A stretch of DNA of 64,000 nt from NCBI GenBank assembly GCA_035772735.1, contig JASDFA010000001.1, forward strand, positions 57,489,001 through 57,553,000, given 5' to 3'. The DNA is from Datura wrightii (taxonomy: Eukaryota > Streptophyta > Magnoliopsida > Solanales > Solanaceae). Each line of letters begins with the position of its first letter. The first letter of the stretch is position 1. Positions 45,559 through 56,789 of the stretch are shown piece after piece. A program made the translations under genes and the position numbers. The notes below the pieces were generated by a model, which was not told the origin of the DNA, searched no databases, and saw only the letters and a list, made by a program, of their open reading frames with translations.

Positions 45559-47427
45559 GCAGGGAGTTTCACCACCCAAAATTTTGTGCTTTGTATTTTT
45601 GTGAACACTGGGGACAGTGTTCGATTTAAGTGTAGGGTGGGGAGTAGTTAGGTGCTGGGTCATAGGCTCTAAATCTGCTGTATATTCTTCCTTGACGTTT
45701 ATGTATGTCTGTGCTTTCCCTGTTGTTGTGAACTGATTTGTGAATGATGTGTATATATTTGTTTGTGGCTAATGATGTGTGTTTTTAAAAGTTATGGTTG
45801 CCTTTGTAAATATTTTGTAAATTTTGTAAATATTTTTTTTCTCTATCGATATGATCGATATTTTTCAAATTTTTGCGAAAAGATGTTGCACTTATCAACA
45901 TATTTTGTAAAAATATTTTTCATCGAAATGATCGATGTGTTGCAAAAATTTTGAAGTTTTATTTTTGGGTTTCTCGGAGTTTGTTTTCGGTTCTTTTACC
46001 GAGAATAGTCCCATTGAACCGATGTCATAGTTAGTGAACATTCCCTATGATGGATGGATGACGACCGTCTTAAGGGAAATGTAGTCGATAGGAGTAGATG
46101 TTGTGTTTTTAGTTTCTTTGGTGGATTGCATCAATAAACTGTAGTTGCTTATGGTTGCTAAAATTTTGTTGCGTGTGTAATTGATGTTCGAAATGTGAAA
46201 GTGATTCGTTTGAAAGCATGTAATTGTGTAAATATGTTGAGTTACCTAGGCTATAGAATTTGGTTCATTATGATTGAGGCTTAATCTTGAATTCATGTAA
46301 TTGACTAATTAAAGAGTCTGTGAATGCATCTTGATTCGAGCATGTGCATGAAGTGTGAGTGAGGTTTTGCTATTCCATGTCATTGTGAATTGTCTAGAAC
46401 TTGCCTGGCGTGTATACTAAGCGAAATGAAGGAGGTGTAGTGTCGAAAAGGATGTAGGCATTTCTTTGTTTTAACCGTTAGTTTCCATTGTTTTCTTGTC
46501 AAATTCTACCTTTTTATATGTTGTATACCCTAGTCAGCCCGTTGAGCCTTTAGCCGATTTCTTTCTTTTGTCTAGAATTGTATGAACTAAGCTTTATTCC
46601 TTCTTTTCATTAGCCTTAAAGTCTATAAGAAGCTCTTAAGCGCTTACAAAGAACAGAAAATTGTTTCCCAAAGTGTTAAAGAGTGAAAAGAGTGAAAAGA
46701 AAAGAAAAGCAAAGTGAGGAAAGAAAAGATGATGTTGAAGAGGCACTAGTTGTAATTAAATGAAATTGAGGGTACATGAAAACCTTCCGTTTGGGGTCAA
46801 GTGTGCCTGATGAAATGGGCTGTATGAAAGTAAACCAGCACGAATGGGAGAAAAAGAGAAAAGAGAGGAACAATGTCCATGAGTCGATGGGAATGAGTTA
46901 AAAAGGCGCTTAAGGATGCTAGCGACTATTATTGGCTAATCCAATATATATATACTAGATCCATAGCCCAATTACAACCCATTAAAAGTTCTATTTGATC
47001 CTACACTGCATTTCTTTATATTAGTGGAGTAATACACTAAGGGCAAGCCTATGGGTCATGACATGATGCATGTGAATTCTTTTGGGAGAGAGAGTGAAAT
47101 TAATTTTTATATGCCCCTACTTGCATGTTTGTGTGCTGCACGAGCATAAAAGGGGAAGTTTCTCTCGAGTTGTGAGGGTACATGCTTGATGAAAGATTGA
47201 TTTTCGTGGCGGATTTCTTGATTAGTTGATTTGCATGAGTTTGCCGATATCAGGAATCAATTCTTAAAAGTCTAGGAAGCCTCGATGTATTAAGGTCATT
47301 GTCTTGTACGACCAAGCATGTTTTCTTGATGATTTGCAAAAATCGAATAATCGGTATGACCGTAACATAAATGGTTGCACCATAGTGACAAAGGTTGAGA
47401 TGTGATGTGCATGATTTGTGTATGTGT
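45559..47427 (+). other. Element D 3' untranslated region
   Basis: About 1.87 kb of T-rich non-coding DNA starts with a polypurine-like motif (TTTAAGTGTAGGGTGGGG near 45625) and contains the conserved block at 46034-46080. There are also two copies of an ATGATCGAT-centred phrase at about 45845 and 45920. No ORF with family resemblance is present. Confidence 0.75.
46034..46080 (+). promoter_or_regulatory. Conserved 3' UTR block shared with element C
   Basis: TTCCCTATGATGGATGGATG followed by ACGACCGTCTTAAGGGAA matches the block at 10719-10765 (minus) with only a few changes. The outer bases TTCCCT and AGGGAA are complementary. Confidence 0.75.
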
Positions 47428-47464
47428 TGTTCGAGGACGAACAAGGATTTAAGTGTGGGGTAAG
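47428..47464 (+). promoter_or_regulatory. Element D polypurine tract and upstream hairpin
   Basis: TGTTCG-AGGA-CGAACA (47428-47443) is a perfect 6-bp stem with a 4-nt loop, followed by AAGGATTTAAGTGTGGGGTAAG directly before the LTR start TGATCTTGGG. Confidence 0.88.
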
Positions 47465-47713
47465 TGATCTTGGGCAGATTTATATGCCCAAGTGATACTC
47501 AAACGTATCATTTTTACCTTGTTTGTTGTGCAATGTGTATATAATATCATGTATTTGGTAATAAAATGCGAATTTATACTAACCAACATGATTAGCATTT
47601 GTTTTGTAGGATAATGTGATTTTTAAGAGCTAAAATGCGTGTTGGAACTATGTCGGAGTTGGACTTGGATGCGAGCGTGGAAAATACCTCGGATGGCATA
47701 TTTTACACTGGCT

Positions 47714-47942
47714 CCGCGATGGTGCCGTTCCACGCTGCCATCGCGGTAGCACACTGCCTGGAGAGGAAATTAATTGGCAGATTCCAGTGAGGCCTCGCGA
47801 AAGCTCCGTGGCACGGAGACAGGCCTACGCGATGGCCTCCGTGCCACATTGAGGCTAATTATCCGGACCATGCAATTTCCAGAGAGGGTCCGCGTCCACG
47901 CCGTGTCACGGAGGCAGTGCTCCGCGTTGGCCTCTGTGACAC
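47714..47942 (+). repeat. Three inverted-repeat modules in D LTR U3
   Basis: CCGCGATGG (47714-47722) pairs with CCATCGCGG (47738-47746). GTGGCACGGAG (47808-47818) pairs with CTCCGTGCCAC (47837-47847). GTGTCACGGAGGC (47903-47915) pairs with GCCTCTGTGACAC (47930-47942, one mismatch). CTCCGTG-G-CACGGAG at 47804-47818 is itself a palindrome. The matching set is in the solo LTR at about 34728-34960. Confidence 0.92.
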
Positions 47943-47976
47943 ATTGCTTGTTATTCCGGGAAAAATTTCCCACTAG

Positions 47977-47984
47977 TATAAATA
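47977..47984 (+). promoter_or_regulatory. TATA box of the D 3' LTR
   Basis: TATAAATA lies about 35 bp after the last inverted repeat, in the same place as 34992-34999 in the solo LTR. The 5' LTR at 39692-40447 lacks it. Confidence 0.75.
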
Positions 47985-48930
47985 GCACACTTAGGTTATT
48001 TTTAAAGGGGAGTTTTTTAGTTTTAGTTTTTAGAGCCTGAGTTCAGAAGTGGGAGCAGGAACGTGGTTTTGTGGCAGTTGAAGAATAGAAAAGATAAGAG
48101 TTTTCTTCTCTTCCCTTCTTCTTACCTTCAATTGTATGCATGATTCACACTCATTCTAGGATGATTAATCCAAGAATGAGTGGCTAATTCCTTTCTTGCT
48201 GAGGTTTTGAACTTGTGTAATGAATGTTGGTAATAATTGATATGGTTTCTTCTTCTTCTTGCATGTTGTTCTATTAATTCTTGTGCTTATTACATTCTTG
48301 ATTGGCCACCATTAATGTATATCTAAAAAGTCCAATTTCACTCGAGAGAGCATGAAATTGGAAAGTTGTGAATTAATAGGGTATTGTTCTTAACTTGATT
48401 TGGGAAAATTGGGTTTTGATGTGCTTTCTTGATAGAAATATACTTGAAAGCCGTATTAGTCAATTTAGGAACCGGAATTGTAGTGTTAGGTCATAAATTG
48501 CATTTGATCACAGAAATGTAGACGAATGGTTTATGAATCTAAAGTGAAATTAAATACGGAAGTTTTAATTTCTAGGCAAACGTTCTTGGCTAGCAATATG
48601 AAGAAGAAGATGACCAAATTATCATGATTATCAAGTTCATTACTCGTTCTTAACCTTGGCATGTGCATATCCATTGTCTAAACTCAACGTAAATAGTAGT
48701 TGTTAATTTTAGTAGATAATTAGTTTAGAAACAAAACTCACTCAAATCTTGGTTGGATTGTTGTTAACATAGTTAGAAATAGAATAGAGATATAGTAAAC
48801 TAGGCAGTTTTGCATATCTAGAGCAGCCTCCTTGGATCGATACTTGGCTACTTAGCCACTTTATTACTTGTTTGACCACGTACACTTGCGTGTCGGTGTA
48901 TAATATATACCAAGCAGCAGAGCGTGAGCA

Positions 48931-50083
48931 CCCACTTGAAATACATGGTTAGCCATGAAGAAGGACCCATGATTTGCCAATAGTCATAAATCCCTAAGTC
49001 ATGAAATCCATGCATACTTGTAAAACATGTATATACTTAGTATTCATAAATACATGATGAGTACTTGAGAGAATCATATCATAAATCATAAATCGTAATT
49101 TAGGGCTTAAGAAGATGAAGATCATAATGGAATCATAACTTGGCTTTTCATGAAGCATACATAGTTTGGCACAATTTAATTAAAATTTGAAACTATAAGT
49201 TGATAATTAAAATAGTTATAAAATCAGTCCATAGATTATAAAACATGATTTGATACATGAAGGGATTGGACCCATAGATAGATCATAGAGAATTTCACAA
49301 AAATTTGAATAAACTCCATAAGATCATGAAAGTTGAATCTAGAATTGAAATCCATGGAATGGAGAAGAATTTAGACCATGAGAGTGAAAAGAACTCATAT
49401 TCATAGCCTCACATACCTGGGTAAGTTGATCTTACAATCTTCCTTGAATGCCCAAAGGAAAATGAAGGAGAATTGATGGATTTTAGCCTTGATCACCCCT
49501 AGGAACTTTCTAGTCTTGCATGCATGGAGAAGAGTGATTTAGAATGAGATAAACCCTCTTAAAATAATCCTAACTAAGCTTAAAATGACGTTGTTTAGGC
49601 CTTAGGAACTTAGGAATTACGGAAAAGCCCTTAATAAATTCGCAGGAAAATACACCCTGCCAGTCCCAATGAGGGACTAGACGACCCGTCGTCATTGACC
49701 ACGACTTGTGGTCTGAACTCATTGGAAGAACTAGGAAGTTATCTTATAGGGTCACCACGAGGGGACACCACGACTCGTGGTGTGCCCAAAAAATCGTGGT
49801 AACTAGCCGTGACCTGCACTGCCCAAAATTTTCCACTTCAAGCCAACCTCTAACCATGAGTGACCTAATGACTCGTGGTCCTAACCATGACTTGTGTCCT
49901 TAGCCATGGTCAACACCAAATCCAAAAATCCAACCAAGTCCACCCTCATCCGCATGAGTCACTTAACGACTCATGGTGCACCTTACGGGTCACTGGACGA
50001 CTCGTCCTGTGACCTGGTGTAGAAAATCCTATTTTCTCTGTTTCAACCCTCGCGTCTGCTCTTAGGGCTTTTGGGGTATTACA
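48931..50083 (-). mobile_element. Element E 3' LTR, second part (right copy)
   Basis: The segment is equivalent to 35946-37099 with a handful of substitutions. It starts at the CCCAC target copy and ends GGGTATTACA. The palindrome at about 49765-49783 is retained. Confidence 0.92.
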
Positions 50084-50118
50084 ATATCTCCTCCTTAAGA
50101 ACATTCATCCTCGAATGT
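50084..50118 (-). promoter_or_regulatory. Element E polypurine tract and hairpin (right copy)
   Basis: Same as 37100-37134: ACATTC and GAATGT arms with the AAGGAGGAGATAT tract next to the LTR on the minus strand. Confidence 0.82.
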
Positions 50119-50327
50119 GGGTAAGCATATTGGAAAGCTAAGAAATACAAACATCATACGAAATCTGAAGATGTAGAGTAGAAAATTGACGGAGTGACTA
50201 TCTCCACACTGAACTACATGATTGAACTGAATTCATGAATCATACATACATATATTGACATGAAAGAAATTGGGGCATATGAACTAAACATGAAACTGAA
50301 TAGAGTACTAAGGAGGAAACTAATGCC

Positions 50328-51224
50328 TCAAGCTTCAACTGAGTCAAAAGGAAATAGACGTGGGTATTTAGCCATCATATCTGCTTCGGCTTCCCACGTA
50401 GCTCCCTCAACATGCTGGTTCCTCCGCAATACCTCTACTGAGGCAACTTCTTTGTTTCTTATCTTCCAAAACTAATGATCGAGTATTTCCAAAGGAACTT
50501 CCTCATATCTAAGGTTATCCTTCACACCTACACTGTCTACCAGGACAACCAAAGCCGGATCACCCAAGCATTTCTGTAGTAGTGACACATGGAACACCGG
50601 ATGAACTGAAGCTAATTTTGAGGGCAACTCCAACTCATATGCTACCTTTACCCATCTCACAATCCAGTATGGGCCAACATAACAGGGACTGAGTTTCCCT
50701 TTCATTTCGAACCTCATCATTCCCTTCATGGGAGATACCTTCAGAAACACCCATTCATTAACTTCAAACTCAAGATCCCTCCTTCTCACATCCGCATATG
50801 ACTTTTGATGACTATGAGTTATTTTTAACCTGTCCCTTATAAGCTGAAATTTCTACATAGCCTCATGGACTGAATCTGGTCCTATCAATGCAGCTTCACC
50901 TACTTCAAACCAACCAATAGACGATCTACATCTTCGAACATATAGAGCCTCAAACAGAGCTATCTGAATGTTGGAATGGTAGTTGTTGTTATATGAAAAC
51001 TCAATGAGAGGCAAATGATCATCCCAACTACCTTTGAAATCAGTCACACACGCTCTCAACATATCCTCCAGATTCTGAATAGTCCACTCTTCCTGGCCAT
51101 CTATTTGCGGGTGAAAAGCTATGCTAAGCTTAACTTGAGTACCAAGTCCCTTTTGAAATTGTCTCCAAAATTGGGAGGCAAATTGAGTACCTCTATCCGA
51201 TATGATGGAAAAGGGTACTCCATC
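50328..51224 (-). pseudogene. Element E integrase C-terminal half (right copy)
   Basis: This is a near-identical copy of 37344-38240, with integrase core IISDRGTQFASQF, the DGQEEW region, SH3-like GKLSPCYVGP and VHPVFHVSLLQK, and stops at 50853 and 50472. The frame is interrupted at 51224 by LTR M1 and continues on the far side at 55450, where the flank CCATG resumes integrase codons. Confidence 0.9.
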
Positions 51225-54200
51225 TGTCACGCCCCATAACTGGGGGGAGGGCGCGACTGGCTCCCCATACCAGACTAATTGGGAAGCCGGCTATATGACA
51301 TCTATAACTATAATACTTAGGCCGTCCAGGCCACCTGTCACAATCAACTAGAGCACAAACTGGACCCATAGTGTCTCAACAATACAGGGTAAACAACTGA
51401 AATGCAAACTAAACAACAAAAAGCCGACAAGGCCATAAACTGAATACCATTGTACACACTAAGTCCACAAAGCCTCTAAAGATTAAACTAACTGATGGTT
51501 GGAACAGGGCTCTGACCTACCCATAACTACATCTCAAAACTCTAACTGAAACAAAACCAGTCTTAGCTCCATAAAGAAAGGAGCATACCAACACATCCGC
51601 TAATCTCACGAACTGCTACTGCAACTGGCAATCCCGACCTCTACCTGCACCTGCGGCACGAACGCAGGTCCCCAGGTGAAGGGACGTCAGTACGAATGAA
51701 ATGTACTGGTATGTAAGGCAGAAAACTGTAAACATGTAAGATAGCAATGATAGTTGAGCCAGAAATAAGGAATAGTAACAAACTGGAATCCTGGAAACTG
51801 AAACCTGACAATAAGTCAATACTAAAGTGCAAATGCAACCACAAGAAAAACTATAACTGTAATAATGGAGGCCAACCGACCATAAAAATCATATAAAAAT
51901 GCCTCCAGTCGGTGTACCATACCGGGGTAAAATAAAAATATTCTCAATCATAATCATGATGGAGCCGATAAAGCTTATACTGAGTCAATTTTAACACATG
52001 AGCATTCAAATGACAAATGCTTAATCTGTAGTCGTAATAGGTCTCTTTCGTAAAATTTAAATGCAAGTGAGCACATATACCATGTAAAATTAGCAAATAT
52101 GCACATATATCACGTAAAGCTATCAAATTGTATACAAACATGTCAACTCAGTGACTCGACGAACCTTCAGGAGGTCTACCAACATAAGAATTTTGGTAGA
52201 CTTACAAGCAATGTCCTATAGATAGTCTTACCAATTTAACGTATCGCTTGAGTAGAAGCACATAGATTCCCATTTCTATACAATCCTTTGACATCTGGGA
52301 ACTACATATATATACTGCCCACACGGTGGTTCCTTTACATGTATCGACAACTATACATTCGATTTTCATTGCCAAATTTATCACGTCAATGAGCACATGC
52401 AGTTCTCAATTCATTTGCCTTATTTTCAGGAAAACATGGGACTTATAACTTGAAGCTTGGAGTTATTTTCACAACGCTTAACATATATGTAGAGCTGAGA
52501 GCTGAATTACATACATACAACGTATGAGACTTCTGTATAATGTATAAACTCGTATTTAGTTAGCTGAGTGACCTCTAGGTGACTTCCTAGGAGTAGAAGT
52601 TCTAAGCTTAACTGATCATTTTCATAGCTTGTGCTTATACTTACTTAGACATTAGGAACATTGGTACATGGGAGAATCTCTCTGAATTTAGGGAATTCAA
52701 ATGATAACTCAACAAGAGCTAGACATATAGATGCGTCACTTGAATATAACTGGAAAAAAATTCAACTATATGTTATAATATGAAAATCATATACATTAAG
52801 ACTTCTTACTGGAAAGACATACAAAGACTTAAGTTCTTAGGCTGGTGTGCAACTTCAAAATACTTGATCGAGACATTAGCATGATTCTCGGAATATGATC
52901 TCTTGAATACTTCTTAGATTAGCATAACACACTTCAACATAACTTAGGGACTGGAAGACATTACTTAAGAATCTAAGATTTGTATTTTTTCAACTTGAGA
53001 ATTCATAAGCAACTCTCCAAGTACTGCCTTATAGGCAAATAATATAACTATAATTCGGACGACGCTGGATTGACTTTCACAACTTTGTAATTAACCGAGG
53101 AGCTTACGAAAGCTTACATCATTATAAATGGATTAGAATCTCCTAGGATCACCATTTTCGGTCATGGAAGACAATTTCAACACTTAGAATCGATAACTTA
53201 ACATAAACGTTTAGGGGTATAGCAGAGAGCTTCTCTTTAACTTAAGTTACTATTTTACAAATGTTCAACTCTAGATGATTTATACAAGGTAGTCACCTAA
53301 TATTCATTATATCATTACCACATAACATATTTATATCACTTATTTAACTTAATTCCTTGTCGACTCTCAGGAGGTTCAGATAACACAAGAGTTACAGTAA
53401 ATTTACGGCGACACTCTAAAGACAATTCTTGTTACCCTAGCGTGTAACTTGAACGTAGGCATAAGCGTAAATATATACTTATTTTCATATAACTTGCTAA
53501 CATTAAAAAACTGTGTATAACCTTCCCATAAAGATGGTTTCATAGAAATATCAGTAATTTACACATTCGAGTTCTATCTTTCAAGTTCAACTTATCAGTT
53601 TGTTCAAAAACTCGTTAACTAGTCAGTTAGACAAAGGGAGAGAAACAAGGAATCTCCTCTTGTCCTTATATACCTTAGAACATGTTCATAAGAGGGTGGA
53701 TAACTATTGTAAGGAATTTTCATTTTGTTGTTCTCATTTACCCTTATTTAGCTTAAAATTGTTTTCTAGCGTTAAGTTCGTTCGCGTGACGTCGTCTTGC
53801 CCTCTTACCAATTTCAAATAGCAACTAGAATTTTGAACAAATTTGATATCACATGCATGAAATAATATAAAGTACCATCTCAAGGTGCCCACGCTGAGGG
53901 GACTTCAGACTCAATTTACAACTACAACAATAATCGTAAACAATACGCCTTCCACTTTATGTTTGTTCACTTCAAGCATATTTAACTCTTCAAGGTTTCT
54001 ATGAAGTATTTCTAATACTTTGGGCAGAATCATGTATGCCTCAATAGGAACACAAAACATAGGAACATTGGCCCGATCAACAACAAGATTTCGTGCTTGG
54101 AAAATAAGAATAGGGATGCCATTACATACCTCACTTCGTCGTGTCTTTTTAGCCAATTTCTTCCGCTTGCTAGAAACTCTGACACCTTCAACTTCCTTAC

Positions 54201-55449
54201 TTACACTACATGGAATGAGTACTGGTTTATTCCAAGTTCCCAGTCACAATTGATGTCCCAAAATGTACAACCAAACAGCCACATCATAATATAATTTTCA
54301 GCAATCCTACGTACCTTAGGCGTCTTAAACTTGAGGCAATTCAAGAGAGTTTCGCTTACGTGCTTTTGGTGTTTAACCTCCCCAAAGGTGTGGTGTATTC
54401 CTTCCATATTTTGGATAAATTCCAGCATCTATATAACTATAACAACCTCCCAAAAAGGGGCAGAAACCTCAGTCAAATATCACATAAAACACATATTGAC
54501 TTTATGTCATTTCCTTACTTTAGCTTGCGAATTTGAGTGGATAAACCAAGTAGGAACACTTACCTTCACTTGTGTATAACCCCTTCCCATATGGGGTTCC
54601 TCTTCAACTAAACTCTGTTCCAAAAATGTAGCAACCATGCTGCCAAACCGCAGCAACAACACACACCCAAGCAACATATAAGTTCCAACTTCACTTCCAA
54701 CATAACTTGTTAATTCATGATAATTTAAAGAGTAAAAACACCTACCTCCTTTTGTACTCAACTCTAACCAATATGGAGGTAGAACTTCACCTCCATACTG
54801 CTAAAAAATGCAGCATCTTGCCAGCCAAAAACGCAGCAACTCGACGATTAGAAGCTTACGACATAACAAACCCTTTTCAAGCTTGTACTATAAGCAAATT
54901 TGACCTATCCAAACAATTTATTACCTGGGATTTGTTTTCACCATTGGATAGAGCTCTTAATTTTGCGAATAAAAAAATGAGGTGAAACGGAGTAGAAATG
55001 AGCTTTTTAGATCGAAATTACTTCATAGAAGTGGGCTGGGTGGTGCCCGCGTGTGGCGCCCGTGCGACGTGCCCTCACGCGCGCGCGCGCACTGCTGCCT
55101 GCCTGTCTTAGGGCCCGCACGCATGGGCGCTTTTCCAGCCGACAGTGCTGTCTTCAAACGAGCATAACGTTTTACTCCGAACTCCGATTGACGAGCGATT
55201 TTTTTCAATGTAAACTAGATTCAAATACCTTTCATTTGATAGGCTATAGAACCTCTGAATCATTATATATTTGGAGATATGTCCATTTAAAGTTGATCCT
55301 TATTTAAAAACTTCACATACTCTTTGCTTTTCCCTTTGTACATGTTTTCCTCCTCACCTATGGACAACCTACAACCTATAATTCCCTTAATATGACATAT
55401 AAACATCAAATAATTATCAAACAAAATAAAAGATTTTCGGGGTGTAACA
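51225..55449 (-). mobile_element. LTR M1: 4.2-kb solo LTR inserted in E integrase
   Basis: The plus strand runs TGTCACGCCCC to GGGGTGTAACA, so in the probable element sense it runs TGTTACACCCC to GGGCGTGACA on the minus strand. Flanks CCATC (51220-51224) and CCATG (55450-55454) are a 5-bp target duplication with one change. The host integrase reads on both sides. No internal region is present. The interior holds a GC-rich island (55023-55165) in AT-rich DNA and no credible coding sequence. A related copy in the other orientation starts at 61202. Confidence 0.85.
55023..55165. other. GC-rich island with (CG)n run in LTR M1
   Basis: About 140 bp rich in G and C, including CACGCGCGCGCGCGCAC near 55075-55092, stands out from the AT-rich LTR. 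The counterpart in M2 is at about 61510-61620. Confidence 0.8.
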
Positions 55450-56789
55450 CCATGCAACCGAACAAACTCCTGAATGTAAAACTTAGCATAATCCTCCGCT
55501 ATGTTGGTAGTTTTGACCGATAGAAAATGGGCTTCCTTAGTGAACCAATCTACTACAACCCAAATATAGTCATACTGTCAACAAGTACGAGGCAATCTCA
55601 TAATGAAGTCCATATTGATCTTCTCCCACTTCAAAGCAGGAATATTAATGTATTGAAGCACACCTCTGGGTCTTTGATGCTCAACCTTCACCAGTTGACA
55701 ATTCGGACACTTAGACACAAACTCCGCTATGTCCTTCTTCATGCCATTCCACCAATAGACTTTTAGTAGGGCACGGTACATCTTAGTGGAACCTGAATGT
55801 ATAGAATATCTAGAACCATGAGCCTTATGCGACATCCGCTCCCACAAGTCATCAACACCCACTACACATAAACGATCTTGATATCATAGTACACCATTTC
55901 CCCCTTTGGAGAAGACCTCCACATTTTAATTTCGAACAGCTTTCATCAACTTGACCAAAATATAATCCTCTTCTTGTCTAGCTTTGACCTCAGTCATCAA
56001 GGAAGATTTTGAACCATTCTGACATTGATACCACCATCCATCAAGTCAACAAGATGAACTCCTAATCGTGCAAGCCGATGCACATCCTTCACTAACTCTT
56101 TCCTATCTTCATCTACATGGGTCACACTCCCCATAGAAAGCCTTATAAGAGCATCTGCCACCACATTAGCCTTACCCAAATGATAAAGGACACTCATATC
56201 ATAAACATTAAGAAGCTCCAACCACCTTCTCTGATGTAGTATTAGATCATTTTGGGTAAACAGATATTGTAGGATTTTGTGGTCTGCAAACACATCCACA
56301 TAGACCCCGTACAGATAGTGTCTCCAAATCATCAAAGAAAATACTACCGCTGCCAACTCGAAGTCGTGGGTCGTATAGTTCTTTTCATGGACTTTCAGTT
56401 GCCTAGAAGCATAGGCTATAACTTTACCATGCTGCATTAATACACAACCAAGGTCGATCCTCGAAGCATCACAATATACCATAAACCCATCGGTACCCTC
56501 AAGTAGGGTCAATATCGGTGCTGAGGTGAGTCGAGTCTTCAACTCTCGGAAGCTCTTCTCACAAGCCTCCAACCACTGAAACTTCACTTTCTTCTGGATC
56601 AACTTAGTCAACGGTGCTGCAATGGATGAAAACTCTTCAACAAACCTCCGGTAGTAACTAGCTAAACCCAAGAAACTCTTGATATCTGAAGGACTAACTG
56701 CTCTAGGCCAATTCTTCACCGCTTCTATCTTTTGAGACTCCACCTATACACCTTCACTTGACACCACATGGCTAAAAATGCTACTGAGT
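55450..56789 (-). pseudogene. Element E pol: integrase N-terminal half, RNase H, end of RT
   Basis: On the minus strand: end of RT and connection (FLGLASYYRRFVEEFSSIAAPLTKL), RNase H (YCDASRIDLGCVLMQ, DVFADHKILQYLF, NVVADALIRLS), integrase finger region (HSGSTKMYRALLKVYWWNG, KCPNCQLVKVEHQRP) and the start of the integrase core (KINMDFIMRLPRT). It joins the integrase at 51224 across LTR M1. At 56789 the RT is interrupted by element H, just before the segment that would carry the RT active site. One long stretch (56743 to 55997) is still open. Confidence 0.9.

Larger units (their letters stand above)
39692..48930 (+). mobile_element. Element D: Athila-like, pol-less, two-ORF element
   Basis: The order is truncated 5' LTR, Asp-tRNA primer site, gag-protease, spacer, ORF2, 3' UTR, polypurine tract and complete 3' LTR. 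There is no RT, RNase H or integrase. The right flank CCCAC (48931-48935) matches the target duplication of the solo LTR upstream. It is the best-preserved element in the window, with one in-frame stop in each ORF. Confidence 0.93.
47465..48930 (+). mobile_element. Element D 3' LTR, complete
   Basis: 1466 bp, TGATCTTGGG to GCGTGAGCA, with CCCAC following. It contains U3 inverted repeats (47714-47942) and a TATA box. The element E LTR resumes at 48931. Confidence 0.95.
39692..52673. repeat. Second, full copy of the 13-kb tandem duplication
   Basis: The unit runs from position 711 of the D LTR through D, the E LTR and integrase, to the interior of LTR M1. The junction 39690/39692 reads CATGGGATAATGAGTGG. 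The donor sequences share AGAAT (near 52673-52677 and 35188-35192), which suggests a microhomology join with one substitution. Confidence 0.9.

Noticed and set aside
53600..54985. Several short frames on both strands between 53600 and 54985
   Set aside because: All lie inside LTR M1, overlap each other on both strands and show no recognisable motifs.
55023..55165. CpG-island-like promoter of a host gene
   Set aside because: The same island occurs in LTR M2 and there is no host exon nearby. It is part of the LTR.
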